The position numbers and the translations under genes are program-made. From contig NW_017265137.1 of the NCBI RefSeq assembly GCF_001638985.1, positions 1,763,054-1,827,053 on the forward strand: a stretch of 64,000 nt of DNA, given 5' to 3'. Source of the stretch: Phycomyces blakesleeanus NRRL 1555(-). Taxonomy: Eukaryota > Mucoromycota > Mucoromycetes > Mucorales > Phycomycetaceae. Under the pieces are notes generated by a model. It had not been told where the DNA came from. It saw nothing but the letters and a program-made list of their open reading frames with translations, and made no database searches. Positions 36,929 through 47,910 of the stretch are shown piece after piece; position 1 is the first letter of the stretch, and every line of letters starts with the position of its first letter.

Positions 36929-37084
36929 GCTTATATCTTTTTATCAAATATATTGTTGCTTTCATTTGTTTGTTATTGATTTGCTCAATAAATGTATTTC
37001 TCTCTTTCATTAGTTCATTCATTCAGTCATTTTTTTTATCTTTCTGATTACTTTTTTGTTGTTGTTTGGTTTGGTTTGGTTTGG
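33001..37084. other. gene-poor region with unresolved relics
   Basis: About 4 kb without a convincing gene. Minus-strand 33988-33803 ('NEDPMEPFVISTFKINAY') and 35065-34922 ('MAIVSNLDQNLCSNAIRVCL') look protein-like but are short, isolated and unrecognised, so they may be transposon remnants. A degenerate CTAGAG-type repeat lies at 35750-35815, (GTTGT)n near 35896-35922 and a (TA)n run near 36895-36922. The last part is probably the 3' UTR of the gene ending at 37085. Confidence 0.4.
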
Positions 37085-37715
37085 TTAAGAAGGTCTGTGT
37101 GCTGCATTAACAGCAGCACGGATATTCATCAACAATCGATTCTTCTCTTGAAAGAATGTGTCTACTGCCTGTAGCGTGTCAGCATCTCTCACGGCAAGAT
37201 TTTTTGGCTGAGGAGATGACTGTCCATCAGCTGCATCAGTAGAAGATCCTGCAATGCTCAACAGACCAGAAGTGCGTGCGTGGGTCTCAAGGTTCTGAAG
37301 GGAGATCATAAGCTGTTCGAAATCAGCTAAGAACAGATTATGTTAAATGGTGATCAGGTGTTTCTTCTTTTCTTTACTCTATTTTATTTTATTTTATTTT
37401 ATTTTATTTTAGTTAGTTAGTTAGTTAGTTAGTTAAGCTAAGGAGTCTCTGGAGCACGTACTTTGGGCTGATGTTGGCACATAAGGAGTCCATACTGAAT
37501 TCTCGCTTGAATGGTAATAGAATCAATAAGATGAGTTGGGTTGCTTTGGTTGGTCTGGCAAACAAACATAACAGGACAGCTTACATTCTGTCAAAGAACT
37601 CCTGTCCCTTTTTTTCAATCACAGTAAGTTGTGAGATCAAGGTTATGAATGAGGCACGATATTCTTGGGTTGCCTTTGAGGTCATTGTCAGTCGGTCAAT
37701 GGTGAAATCGTTTTC
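37085..37715 (-). CDS. unrecognised helical protein, 3' exons only
   Basis: Three exons with good GT-AG sites join in frame: 37715-37585, 37505-37462 and 37326-37085 (139 codons including the stop). The sequence reads 'TSKATQEYRASFITLISQLT', 'VIEKKGQEFFDRIENSVWTP', 'TDFEQLMISLQNLETHARTS' and ends 'FFQEKNRLLMNIRAAVNAAH'. It is mostly amphipathic helix, with a Ser/Ala/Gln-rich linker. I do not recognise the family. Upstream, a 23-nt exon at 38220-38198 (encoding DQKASQEQ) would splice in phase, but I could not place the start codon. The first Met in the model is Met11, at 37685, and would give a protein of about 128 residues. It is divergent from VAC7. Confidence 0.5.
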
Positions 37716-38779
37716 CTTCCTTCTCTCTTTTTTTTTGGGGAGGAGTCTTTGATAAGCAAGAGCACAAGGAATTAAAGGTATGTGACTCGCTTTGTCCAAA
37801 TCATGTAGATTCCACAAAAGAGAAATTTTTGGCCATGAGTTTCTTACTTTGTTTTTTAAGATTAAGAAAAAGAAAAAGGTCTTTCATATATAAAAAGTAT
37901 TTTCTTTGACTTTCTCGGGAAACTTTTATAGAGTCTTTGTAAAAATATTTAATAGTGGGATTTCCTTTATTGAATACAACCAAAAGAATATCTGCATTGT
38001 ATTGTATTGTATTGTATTGTATTGTATTGTATTTATATTAGTAACAGTAATGATAAGAATAATAAAGAAAAGAAGTAAAAAAAAAAACTTACTAATGAAT
38101 TTCAAATATATCATTATTCATGTAAAATTTAATGGAAATAAAAAACAGGGCGAAGAATAAGAATTAGAAAAAGTCTTCTTTTGTCTTTCAAACTTACTTG
38201 TTCTTGAGATGCCTTTTGATCTTTTATATATTTTATCTTTTTTTTTTTTTTTGGATGTCTGGTACGGGCCAGAACCCTTCTCCCTCCTCATGAAAATGTA
38301 TGTAAAACACACACATACAAAAAGGGCACGTTCTACGAGCTCACGTGGACTGCCCACGCGCTTTGTGGGCTAACTATTTCAAGTGGTCCATCTGAAAAAT
38401 AAAAAATAAAATAAAATAAAAAAAAAAGGCACTGCCAACCCGTTTGAATATTTCTTTTTCCAATTTGCAACAATCAACCAACCAGTCAGCCAACGTTACC
38501 TTACCTTACCTAACCTACCTGTCAACCAGTAAACCAACCAACCAGTCAACCAAGCTTAACAATAAAAGCCAATATATATATATATATATAAAATAAAAAA
38601 AAATCGCAAAAAAAAGAGGGTGATATTTTTCAACACTACAGAAAAATAAAGGAGGATCCCTCTTCTTCTTCTTCTTTCTCTTCTTCATCCTTTCCCTCTT
38701 TTATATATATTCTTTTTGTCTTTCTTCAATTCATTCTTTTCTTTATTATCATTCTTTCTTTTCTGACTTGGTCTTTGTC
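37716..38779. promoter_or_regulatory. divergent region upstream of VAC7 and the unresolved 5' part of its neighbour
   Basis: Contains (GTATT)n at 37995-38033, poly-T, a short GC-rich patch near 38341-38370 unlike the AT-rich surroundings, an AACC/CAGTCAACC-type repeat near 38475-38550, and CTTCTT runs. It probably holds the start of the minus-strand gene and the VAC7 promoter. Confidence 0.4.
37995..38033 (+). repeat. (GTATT)n pentamer repeat
   Basis: About seven tandem copies of a GTATT unit, in the proposed long intron or spacer of the minus-strand gene ending at 37085. Confidence 0.8.
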
Positions 38780-41502
38780 ATGGCGACATACTATAGTCCG
38801 TCCCAAATCCCGAGTACTGTTACTCTAGATGACTCTGGAATCGGGGCAACAACAACCAGTACTGAAGATGAGCTCTTGTCTTCTTCACCTTCTAGATCCC
38901 GCACCTTACGACGAAAACCTAATATGGATGTCGCCACCCCACTTGCTCGAAACGTTTCCAGAACCCGCCCTAATTTCAGTGCCGTGCAGAGCTCAGACGC
39001 GTCTAGGTTTATGACCCTCGATTCATTGCCATTCAGAAGTCTAATGCCGTCGAAATCGAGAGACCTTCTTGCAAGCAAGCAAGATTATATTAGCGGTGGT
39101 TCATTGAGACAGCTTACTGTTGAAACTGCCGTATTTCCAGATCCGCCTATCTTTCACACAAATGAAGCCAGACGGGTGACTTCCCAAGTATGATTTCTTT
39201 TTTTGGGTAGATAATAATATTATAAAGAAAGTTCAAGTTTCTTTTGTAAGGATTATCTTTCTTATTGTTATTATTATATATATATATATATATATATTGT
39301 AGGGAGATGTAAAGAGCATAAAATCCGGAAATGAATCGATACGCTCACAAAAGAAGAAGCGACGGCCAATCGCCTCGAGCTATATTACGCCTACAGAGAT
39401 CTTTGCACAGAACCTAAGTGATGCTGTACTTGATGTTGATGGTACAAAAGACATGAACTTTTTTTTTTTCAATTAAGTCTATGTATATATATAAATATGT
39501 GTGTGTGTAAATAGATATATGAATTTTGGAAAATATTAAATGTAGTTCTCTTGTCTCATTATATATATATATATATTAGATTCTGATGAACACGAAGGAT
39601 ATGTTTATCGTGACAAGACTTCACAAGCTTCATTCTATCCACCACCCTGGTCTAATGTTGACTCTGACCACCCACAATCCTTCCACGGACCTTCTTCATT
39701 CTACTCTACCTTGCCACCACACAATCGATACTCTACTCCTTCTACAGCAGCAGGATCAGTAGTAGGAGCAGCAACAGATCATATGAATCCCGGCGGTGGT
39801 GGTGGCGGTGGCGGTGGAACCGAGGGGTCGGATTATTATGCACGAGAAAAACCTTCATATTCATCCTTTTACAACTACAATTACAACAGCGACCAGCAAC
39901 AGCCACAGCAACAACACAACCAACAATATCAAAAGCAATCGCGGCATTCTCCTCGCCGACCGGTTCTACGATCAGCCGTTTCCGAACTACCCACAACTGG
40001 CGGACATCCTTACACGCTCTCCTCTCTACAAAAGAAACCAAGGTACCAGCGACAGGATTACTGGTATCCAAGTGATGATGAAAACAGGCCCCTTGTGAAT
40101 AGAGCCTATGGTAAAAAAAGACGAAAGCCGAGTGGCAAAAAGTAAGCAACATTTGATAAATAGATAGATAGCTTATATAGATATATAACACATTTTATTC
40201 ATTTATTTTATTTATTTTTTTTTAAAAAAAAACAAATAAATTAAAATTGAATTATTAAACGATAAATAATAGTAACAATAATATTGAGTCCCCCCATCTT
40301 TATATATATATATTTTAATTCTTATCATTTTCTTCAATAATAATAATAATATCCACAAACACAAATAGTAAAGGAATGATTCTACTTTGGATTTTTCTGG
40401 GTTGCATGGCTGGTACTGGTGCTATATGGCTATTCTTGATCTTTGTCGCTTCCCCACTGACAGAGGTTGAGGTTGTTGGGATCAGTAATGTCCTTGGTAC
40501 TCAAAAGGAGCTCATATTCAATTTACAAGTACGAGCCAGGTAAACAACATCTGATAATATTCATATTCATATTGACAAAAACTCATGCGTTTCTTTATAT
40601 TATACAATATGCAACTTTATAATTTTATTCTTATTGTGAAAAAACAACATTATCAACAAATAGAAACTACAATTGGTGGACAGTTCAGATCAGCCATGCA
40701 TCTTTTAGTGTTTTTGCATCCAGTCATTTTGTACCCACTATAGCCAGTATGAATCAAACCAATGACAGCCCTTTGGAATCAAGTGAATCGTCATTAGTAG
40801 GGATTGACCCTCAAGGTAAGTCTTGAAATACCCAATATAAACACACACACACACACACATATATATATACAATTCACAAAGAATAGAATGCTTGAAGAGG
40901 AGGTGGAGGGGAAGATAGACTTTGTGGTTTATTTATTATGATCATTTAAATCATATCAAATATATTTCTTGATCATGATGGTCTTTAGGTGCTGATCCAG
41001 CCGAATTTCTTGGGACTATTTATCAGTTAGAAGATCCACTTGTATTTGAACCTGGAAAGATATTTCACTCTACACAAAGCACGGCCATCAGTCAAATCCA
41101 AATCAAGAATCCCGGAGCCACCCATGGCGACAATCGTGGAAATGAGCGTTGGTAAAGACCCCTAAACCCTAACCAGACCAAACCTTGACCTAATTTAACC
41201 CATACACAGATCAACTGTTGTACTTGTTTAAATATAAACATAAGCTTATATTATCTTTGTGCTCATAACATAAACTCACTCATATTCGTATTGATAGGTC
41301 GCTCCTTATAAGATACCCGTATGAGCTTACAGTCAGAGGTGTGCTAAAATATAGCTTAATGTCGTTACCTGGTGTGACACAACTACACTCGGCTCGTGTT
41401 TGCAATGTTTCCAGTATCGATCCTGCCACAGGAAAGATATCTGACGTACCACTACCTGAACGAACCATTTGTGATGATCCTTCACCTGTAGAGGGTGTGT
41501 AA
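38780..41502 (+). CDS. VAC7: Vac7-family vacuolar membrane protein, 599 aa
   Basis: Seven exons: 38780-39187, 39303-39441, 39580-40141, 40369-40539, 40664-40815, 40989-41151 and 41298-41502 (600 codons). The N-terminal about 370 residues are Ser-, Gly- and Gln-rich, presumably cytosolic and disordered. One membrane span (about residues 373-395, 'MILLWIFLGCMAGTGAIWLF') is followed by the Vac7 signature: 'PLTEVEVVGISNVLGTQKEL', 'IFNLQVRARNYNWWTVQISH' and 'ASFSVFASSHFVP'. Vac7 activates the Fab1 PtdIns3P 5-kinase complex and so controls vacuole size under osmotic stress. The dibasic stretch KKRRKPSGKK just before the span fits a type II topology. The C-terminal lumenal part (about 200 aa) ends at a weakly conserved tail. 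Confidence 0.82.
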
Positions 41503-42173
41503 TAATCATAATATATACCTATCATCACTACCATTACCATTACCATTACCATTACCATAATTATCATTATTATCATCATTACTGTCCTATCTATATCTAT
41601 CTATCTCTATATATCATCTGTATATCCCCTTTTCCTCTTACTTCTCTTCCTCCCCTTTATATTTTCATTTTTTTTCTATTACTATTGCTATTGTAGTCTT
41701 ATACCCATTCTCCTCACAAACCTATTCCCCTTTATCAAACTTACCTTGATATCAAATCTTATCCCCACCCTTCAATTCCCAATTCTCAATACCTCCTATC
41801 GCCCCCCTCCACCTTTTGCACTCTATCATTCTTTACCTTTACTTTCTTCTTTTTATTCTTTATATCCAATTGTGCATTTAAAACAAAAAACAAAACAAAA
41901 AATCCTCCTTTTTTTTCTCTTTCTTTCTCTCTTGTTGCTTCATATCATATTATATCATATTATATAATATTATTATTTTTTCTTGAAATTTGAAACAAAT
42001 ATATATAAAAGAAAAAAAAAAGTCAAAATTAACTGAGTCTAAAAAATAATAATAATTAATTGTTCAGCAAAATTAAGCTCACTTTATATAAAAAAAAATA
42101 AGAAAAATAAAAATAAAAAGAAGGTTTGATTGAGAGAATCATCTTGTTCATTTTCTTTATCAACTTGATTAGT
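41503..42173. other. spacer between VAC7 and ALG3
   Basis: (CATTAC)n near 41530-41560, (TATC)n near 41588-41606, pyrimidine-rich sequence and poly-A patches. No exon was recognised. It includes the VAC7 3' UTR and the ALG3 promoter. Confidence 0.5.
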
Positions 42174-44449
42174 ATGGCACAATCTGTCAAACGAAAGCGA
42201 CCGAGACAATCGACTATAAACTCTAATGACTCCAAGGTCATCAAGCTAGAAGACATTGGGAAATTTCTTACAAATGTCTTGATGGATCCTTCTTACATTT
42301 GGTACATTGCCACAATCTTGTTGTTGGGTGAACTTGTACTCAACATTGTCATTATTCAAAAAGTAGCATGTAAGTAATAGCAATTAATAATATTAATAAC
42401 TAAATTTTAAACCAAAAAAATAATAATGAAAAATGAAAAATGAAAATGACGCTCTTTTAAGGGTTAAAATAGTAACCCATTTTTCTTTCTTTCTTTATTT
42501 CTTTAATATAAATATGTTTCTGGACCCTAAACTTGATCTAACCATTAGATACAGAAATTGACTGGACTGCTTATATGCAAGAAGTCAAAGGGTTTATCGA
42601 AGGTGAACGAGATTATCTAAACCTACGTGGCGATACTGGACCTTTGGTGTGAGTAAAAACAAGCGAATTACTGCTTCTATCATTTATTTTTTATTTTTTT
42701 AGCTATAAAATAAAGACAAGCTTTAATGGTACTAATATTTAAGCTTATACATACCTGTATATATTCAATTGAGCTATAAAGACCTTAATTAATCATTTAT
42801 AATAAAATTTATCTATAAAGGTATCCTGCCGGGTTTGTGTATATTTACTCTGGGCTGTATTATTTGACCAACAAGGGTACCAATGTCCGTCTTGCTCAGT
42901 ACATATTTGCTGGTCTTTACCTAGCCACACAGGCTGTGGTGTTTGCACTATACAGCAAATCCAAAAAGGTATATATATATATCTCTATTTATTTATTTGT
43001 ACTTGTTGGCTGATAAATATTAATTTGTAATAGTTCCCTCCCTATGCACTTGCTTTACTTTGTCTTTCTAAAAGACTTCATTCTATCTATGCTCTCAGAT
43101 GCTTCAATGACCCTGTAGCAATGTTTTTTATGTACAGTTGTATTCTGGCCATGATACACAAACGATGGGTATTTAGTGGTATTCTGTACAGGTAAGTCAG
43201 ACAGACAGATATATATAGGAGTTTATTTTGGTGCTGTATTACTTTGCAGTAGTCATTAACAAATTTAATTTAATTTAATTTAATAAAATAAAATAAAAAT
43301 GATTATAGTCTGGCTATTTCTGTAAAGATGAATGTTCTTTTGTTTTTTCCTGCTTTTGGTATTTTGCTGTGGCAGGCTATTGGTGCATGGAGAACCTTTG
43401 CTGTTCTATCACTTATGGGAAGCATTCAGGTAAGGCAAAATTTATTTTCTGGTGTGTGTGTGTCTGTGTATATATGTTTAATAAAAAGTGATACTATAGG
43501 TTAAATGGTTGTTACAGCTTAACATACACAAAGAGAGAGAGAGAGAGAGAATTAATAACTAAATGTCACAACTTAGATTGTTTTGGGTTACCCGTTTCTG
43601 TCAACCTATCCAGAATCATACCTGGGTCGTGCATTCGAATTCAGTAGATCATTTGACTATCAGTGGACAGTTAACTGGAGAATGGTTACTGAAAAGACCT
43701 TTGGATCTGGTGTGTTTGCAAAGTCTTTGTTGGCTGGTCATGCGATTGTTTTGTTTCTCTTCTTGTACTTTGTCTGGTGCAAAAGGTAAATGGTGTTGTC
43801 CGGTGACAGTATTACACCCGCAAATACACATACACGAAACAAGCGAGTTACTCTTTCTTATATATTTATACCATGTTATCTAGAGGAGGTGGACTTGTCA
43901 AAGTGTTTTTGGATGGGTTCAAGGGTAATTCCGTACGCCGTTCAGTCTCTCCTGATGGTAAAGTTTCTTTATAATCATGATTATATATATAAAGAGTCTT
44001 TCTTTAAAAGTCATTAATCGTTGTTGTGGATTTGATATATATATATATATTTGGCAAAGACATCCTTTCCATGATGTTCACTAGCAACCTTATTGGTATG
44101 GTGTTTGCAAGATCATTGCACTACCAATTCTACTCTTGGTATTACCATGCTCTTCCTTATCTGCTGTGGCAAAGTGTATGGATGACTACCGGGTCCCAGA
44201 CTTTTCGCAACTATATTAGGTAAATACAAAAACAACCAAAAATTACATGACAATAGGTGTATATATACTTATATATATGTATTATAATTGTTATCTAGAA
44301 TCTTTGTACTGGCTACTATTGAGGCGTGCTGGATGACATTCCCGTCAACCGAAAGGAGTTCATGGACTCTATTCGCTTGTCATGCTATACTTCTGACAGG
44401 ACTGTTTAAAAGAGATCAAGAAGAAACCGAACAATCGAAAAATGAATAG
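42174..44449 (+). CDS. ALG3: ALG3, Dol-P-Man:Man5GlcNAc2-PP-dolichol alpha-1,3-mannosyltransferase, 438 aa
   Basis: Nine exons: 42174-42369, 42549-42648, 42821-42968, 43034-43191, 43309-43429, 43577-43785, 43884-43957, 44060-44219 and 44299-44449 (439 codons). The hallmark lumenal loop is intact: '[20 protein letters not shown]', then '[20 protein letters not shown]'. Other family blocks include '[16 protein letters not shown]', '[14 protein letters not shown]', '[19 protein letters not shown]' and '[18 protein letters not shown]'. ALG3 adds the sixth mannose (first lumenal) to the dolichol-linked N-glycan precursor in the ER. The many hydrophobic spans and the length match the family (about 440-460 aa). 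The start at 42174 gives a short basic cytosolic tail. Confidence 0.95.
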
Positions 44450-44845
44450 CCTCTTAATATGAGCATATACATATATGCCTGTCAACTAAAATACTTCTCT
44501 TCATTTATTTATCTTGCTGTTGTCATTATCATATAGTATAATATAAAAGATAATAAAACTGAAACATGTGAACAGGTGAGCAGATGAAACCTCCCTTCGC
44601 CCCTCCTTTTTTCATACTTTCTTACTGTTACAGCCAGTACTCGATTTAGAGGTGTAGTTGGAAGAAGTAAAAATAACATCACTATCACTATCACTATCAC
44701 TGTCACTGTCACTATATCGAGCACTGGCTATATTGTACTGGACTTGCTTTCTTTTGTATAAGCTGGTTCTTTATCAAGTTTTATAAAGCCATGTTATGCT
44801 CATATATATATTTATATAGTTCGGCGTCTTTTTAATGCTTTCTTT

Positions 44846-44847
<2 letters not shown>

Positions 44848-44884
<37 letters not shown>
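44848..44884 (+). repeat. 37-nt uninterrupted T-run
   Basis: A homopolymer in the spacer downstream of ALG3. Length may vary or be misassembled. Confidence 0.8.
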
Positions 44885-44889
<5 letters not shown>

Positions 44890-45406
44890 AAGCTCAACTG
44901 ACTGTAATTACTTTGTTAATCTTTCATCAGCTCTCAAAATCTTACCGTTATTTGTCCAATTACGTCGGTCCTTTTCCTTTATTCAATCTGATTACCAGAC
45001 TATGTACACGTATTCCCTCTTTATTTTCACTTCCCCTTTTTAATTTTTTAATTTTTTTACTTTAATCAACTGCATAATATATCTTCAATGGCCGTACAGT
45101 AAGCGCGGCGGCCTTATCAATAAAAAAAAAATACCGACAAGAAGAAGAAAAATATCAAGTGTTTTTGAGAAATCATATATATATATATAAATTCTTCTAG
45201 TAAAGAATAAGTGGATTGAACTGTATGTGTATATATGGGTAAGTATGTACTTGTCTTGAAGCTGAGTAGATCTCTCCGAGAGGGTACTCAGGAAATTATT
45301 ATTCTTTTTTTTTTTTTTTAACTTTTTGGAATTTTAGACGGCGTTTAGTAAGTAGACCACTGATATTCCGAGAGGGAAAGAAGCGATATTAGGAGATTGA
45401 GATGAG

Positions 45407-45621
45407 ATGAAAGGAGAGAGAGAGATCTTACGCCGCAAAAAGCTCATTGAGGACAACCTTTTTGCGGTTTGTTCACTATTTTGCTCAGTGAATGGTAAGT
45501 AATTACTTGTTAATATTATGTTATTACTTTTATGTATATTAATCAATCAACCAATAAATATAGCAGCATTATATATTTCTTTCTTACATTAGAGAAGGTG
45601 TCAAGCTGTGAGGTCTTATAA
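45407..45621 (+). CDS. candidate spliced microprotein, 38 aa (speculative)
   Basis: ATG 45407 opens a frame ending at a consensus donor (GTAAGT at 45495). A TTACATTAG acceptor at 45591-45592 joins in phase to a second exon with a stop at 45619-45621: exons 45407-45494 and 45593-45621, 39 codons. The peptide begins MKGEREILRRKKLIEDNLFA and continues with a Cys-containing hydrophobic stretch. Its composition is unlike the repeat-derived frames around it. There is no family match from memory, and it may be fortuitous. An inverted repeat CCGCAAAAAG/CTTTTTGCGG lies within exon 1. Confidence 0.25.
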
Positions 45622-46091
45622 GTTGATGAAAATATCAATACCGTGTCAGTTTAACCTTTGGTATTCCAGAAACTAAGGCTAATACACAAATAACACGTCT
45701 TTGAAATTTGATAGAACAAGTATAACAGCAAAAAAAGGGTATTATAGTAAGGGCTCCTATAAAACTAAGATGCCCTAAAGGGGTCATATAAGTTACCAAA
45801 TAAATAAAAGACAGAAGAATATACATACATATATATATGTATATATGTATATCGGACTTTGCTCTTTTGCCCTGACCTGTATTGAATTGAATAAAACCAT
45901 TCTAGACCACTGAAGAAATATGAAAGGATGACGATTCATGTTTATTTATATTTGTTCTGTATTATAGCTATTCCTCTCTTTCTCTCTTTTTCTTCCTTTC
46001 ATTAATAAGCTTTGATTGCTTGATTCAAACAGCGTGCCACTTTCATACATATAATCTACATACACTGATATATACATAGTCCTAACTCCAG

Positions 46092-47910
46092 ATGCATACA
46101 TATCTTACTCAAGGGCAGAACTTAACACTTGCTTCCTCCATAATCACATTTTGCATCTTATTGACTTATTTAATTTATGCGATCCACCCATCTACCAATC
46201 TCATCCAACCCCCATTAGACACCGATATCAAATACAATTCTTCGCTAACAACACAGCTACCACGGCCAACAACAAAACCAATTCAAGAAGAACCCACTGT
46301 ACCACTAGCTTGTCAAAATGTTGATTATCAATGGCTGTAAGTACTTGTGACTTTATATACTTTTTGTTGCATTCTTAGTAAGAGTACATATTGTTAGATT
46401 CATAGTTTTGTTATTGTTTTTGTTTTCTTATTGCTATTGTTGGAAATATTCAGGGCATCTGATCGATATTACTGGGATGGATGGGTATCCAAAACAATGT
46501 TTATGTCTCCTGATGGCAGCTACACAGAAGCTAATGTGAAAATATCCAGTGGCGAGTCAATATGCATTGTAGTTCTGGTAATATAAACGAATACAAAACA
46601 AGCTCATAATCAAGACATATACACATAATTAACCTATTTATTTAGCTTGGTCCTATCCCAGCCAGTTCCATGATAAGCCCTAGGAAACGCTTTGGGCCTT
46701 CGGATAGCATTGTTATGAAAGCTGTTGGAAAACAATCAAAAATCGAGATCAATCTTCACCAGAGCCCAGAACGATCCAATGTTTATTTCGCTTCAATCAC
46801 CCTGTTCCATCCTGACACTTTTTATCTCCAGAGTGTGACAGAATATAGATCTTACTTTTGGGAGACTCCCATTTATCATGCCTATCGTCCCTTCAGTTTT
46901 CGTTCCATTAACCGGCTGGTAGTTATGCCAGCAGAATCCAAAAAGACCATCCTACTTCCATGCGATGCGAGCCGTTCTGAACATCTTCAAGGTAGCTGGC
47001 GGACCAACACTAGACTGAATCATATACATAATCCGGAGGCTGGTGTGGCGTCAGTCAATGAAGAATATACATTTGTGCCAGATCTGTGCTACAGACCATT
47101 TGGACGTCGTCCAACAGATGAGTGTCCAAGGTTTCAAGCAATACACGTTTGGGGAGATGACCATATCAAAAGGTATAAATGAGCTAGCTTTAAGGCTGTG
47201 AAAATCAAGCAATCAACCACTTTGTTTTTATTTTCTCTCTCCTTATTTATTTATTTATTTATTTATTTATTTGGATTAGAAATTTGAAAGCATTAGAAGA
47301 CCCATTATGGTGTGAGGGAGGACCAAAAGTAAATTTGGATTGTGTTTGTAATAATGAAGACAATAATGCCAATGGGTCACATTGGGAAAACAATCCAAAT
47401 GTTCCACTGGTCCTAAATTCTTCTACTGTCGGCATTACCAGCTTTTATTATAACAAGCTTGGAAGCATTACCTTAAAAGACTGGCGGGAAGAGATCACTC
47501 TGCAAGCCTCATTATTACCTCAGGCTAATGTAGTTATTCTTGGCCTTGGTAACATTGACATTGGACTTTCGCGAATGTTACCCTCTCAGTTTAATGCATC
47601 GTTCTATGATGTACTGACTCATATGGTAAAGCAAGTCTATCCACATCAAACAATCATCGTAAAGGCTCCTCAGTATTTTGGAAATGGTGTACTGCAAAAC
47701 AGTGCGTGGAATGCAGGACGAAGTGTGGCATTTTCTATTGTTGTTGAACAAGCAGTCCATAGTATGGGGGATCGTGTATTGTTGTGGAACGTGCGTCAAC
47801 TTGGAATGCAAGACATGACATGTTCATTTGCAGGTACCGCCTACACCAAGAGTAATCTCGTTCCTCTAGAAAACGAACTTTTATCGAGCCTCGTGTGTAT
47901 GCATAAATAA
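46092..47910 (+). CDS. type II membrane protein, PC-esterase/NXPE-like, 508 aa
   Basis: Four exons: 46092-46336, 46454-46577, 46646-47172 and 47280-47910 (509 codons). One hydrophobic span near residues 12-32 ('SSIITFCILLTYLIYAI') suggests a Golgi-type signal anchor, followed by a Pro/Thr-rich stem. The lumenal part has paired cysteines and ends with a region resembling PC-esterase/NXPE-type GDSL-like folds: 'RFQAIHVWGDDHIKRNLKAL' at about residues 287-304, then 'VVILGLGNIDIG' and 'HQTIIVKAPQYFG'. The usual GDS nucleophile motif reads GDD (293-295), and no clear Asp-x-x-His pair is visible near the C-terminus. The protein may be catalytically altered or inactive. A role in glycan O-acetyl metabolism is only a guess from the fold. 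Confidence 0.6.

Larger units (their letters stand above)
44450..46091. other. spacer, with a 37-nt T-run and one microprotein candidate
   Basis: Contains (ACTATC)n near 44680-44712 (antisense would read as Ser-Asp repeats, but no supporting gene model was found), a 37-nt T-run at 44848-44884, a GC-richer patch near 45095-45115, and the short spliced frame listed at 45407-45621. Confidence 0.45.

Noticed and set aside
44630..44720. Antisense Ser-Asp repeat frame that could be the end of a minus-strand gene
   Set aside because: It is generated by an (ACTATC)n microsatellite. Upstream sequence on that strand gave stops and no consistent exon chain.
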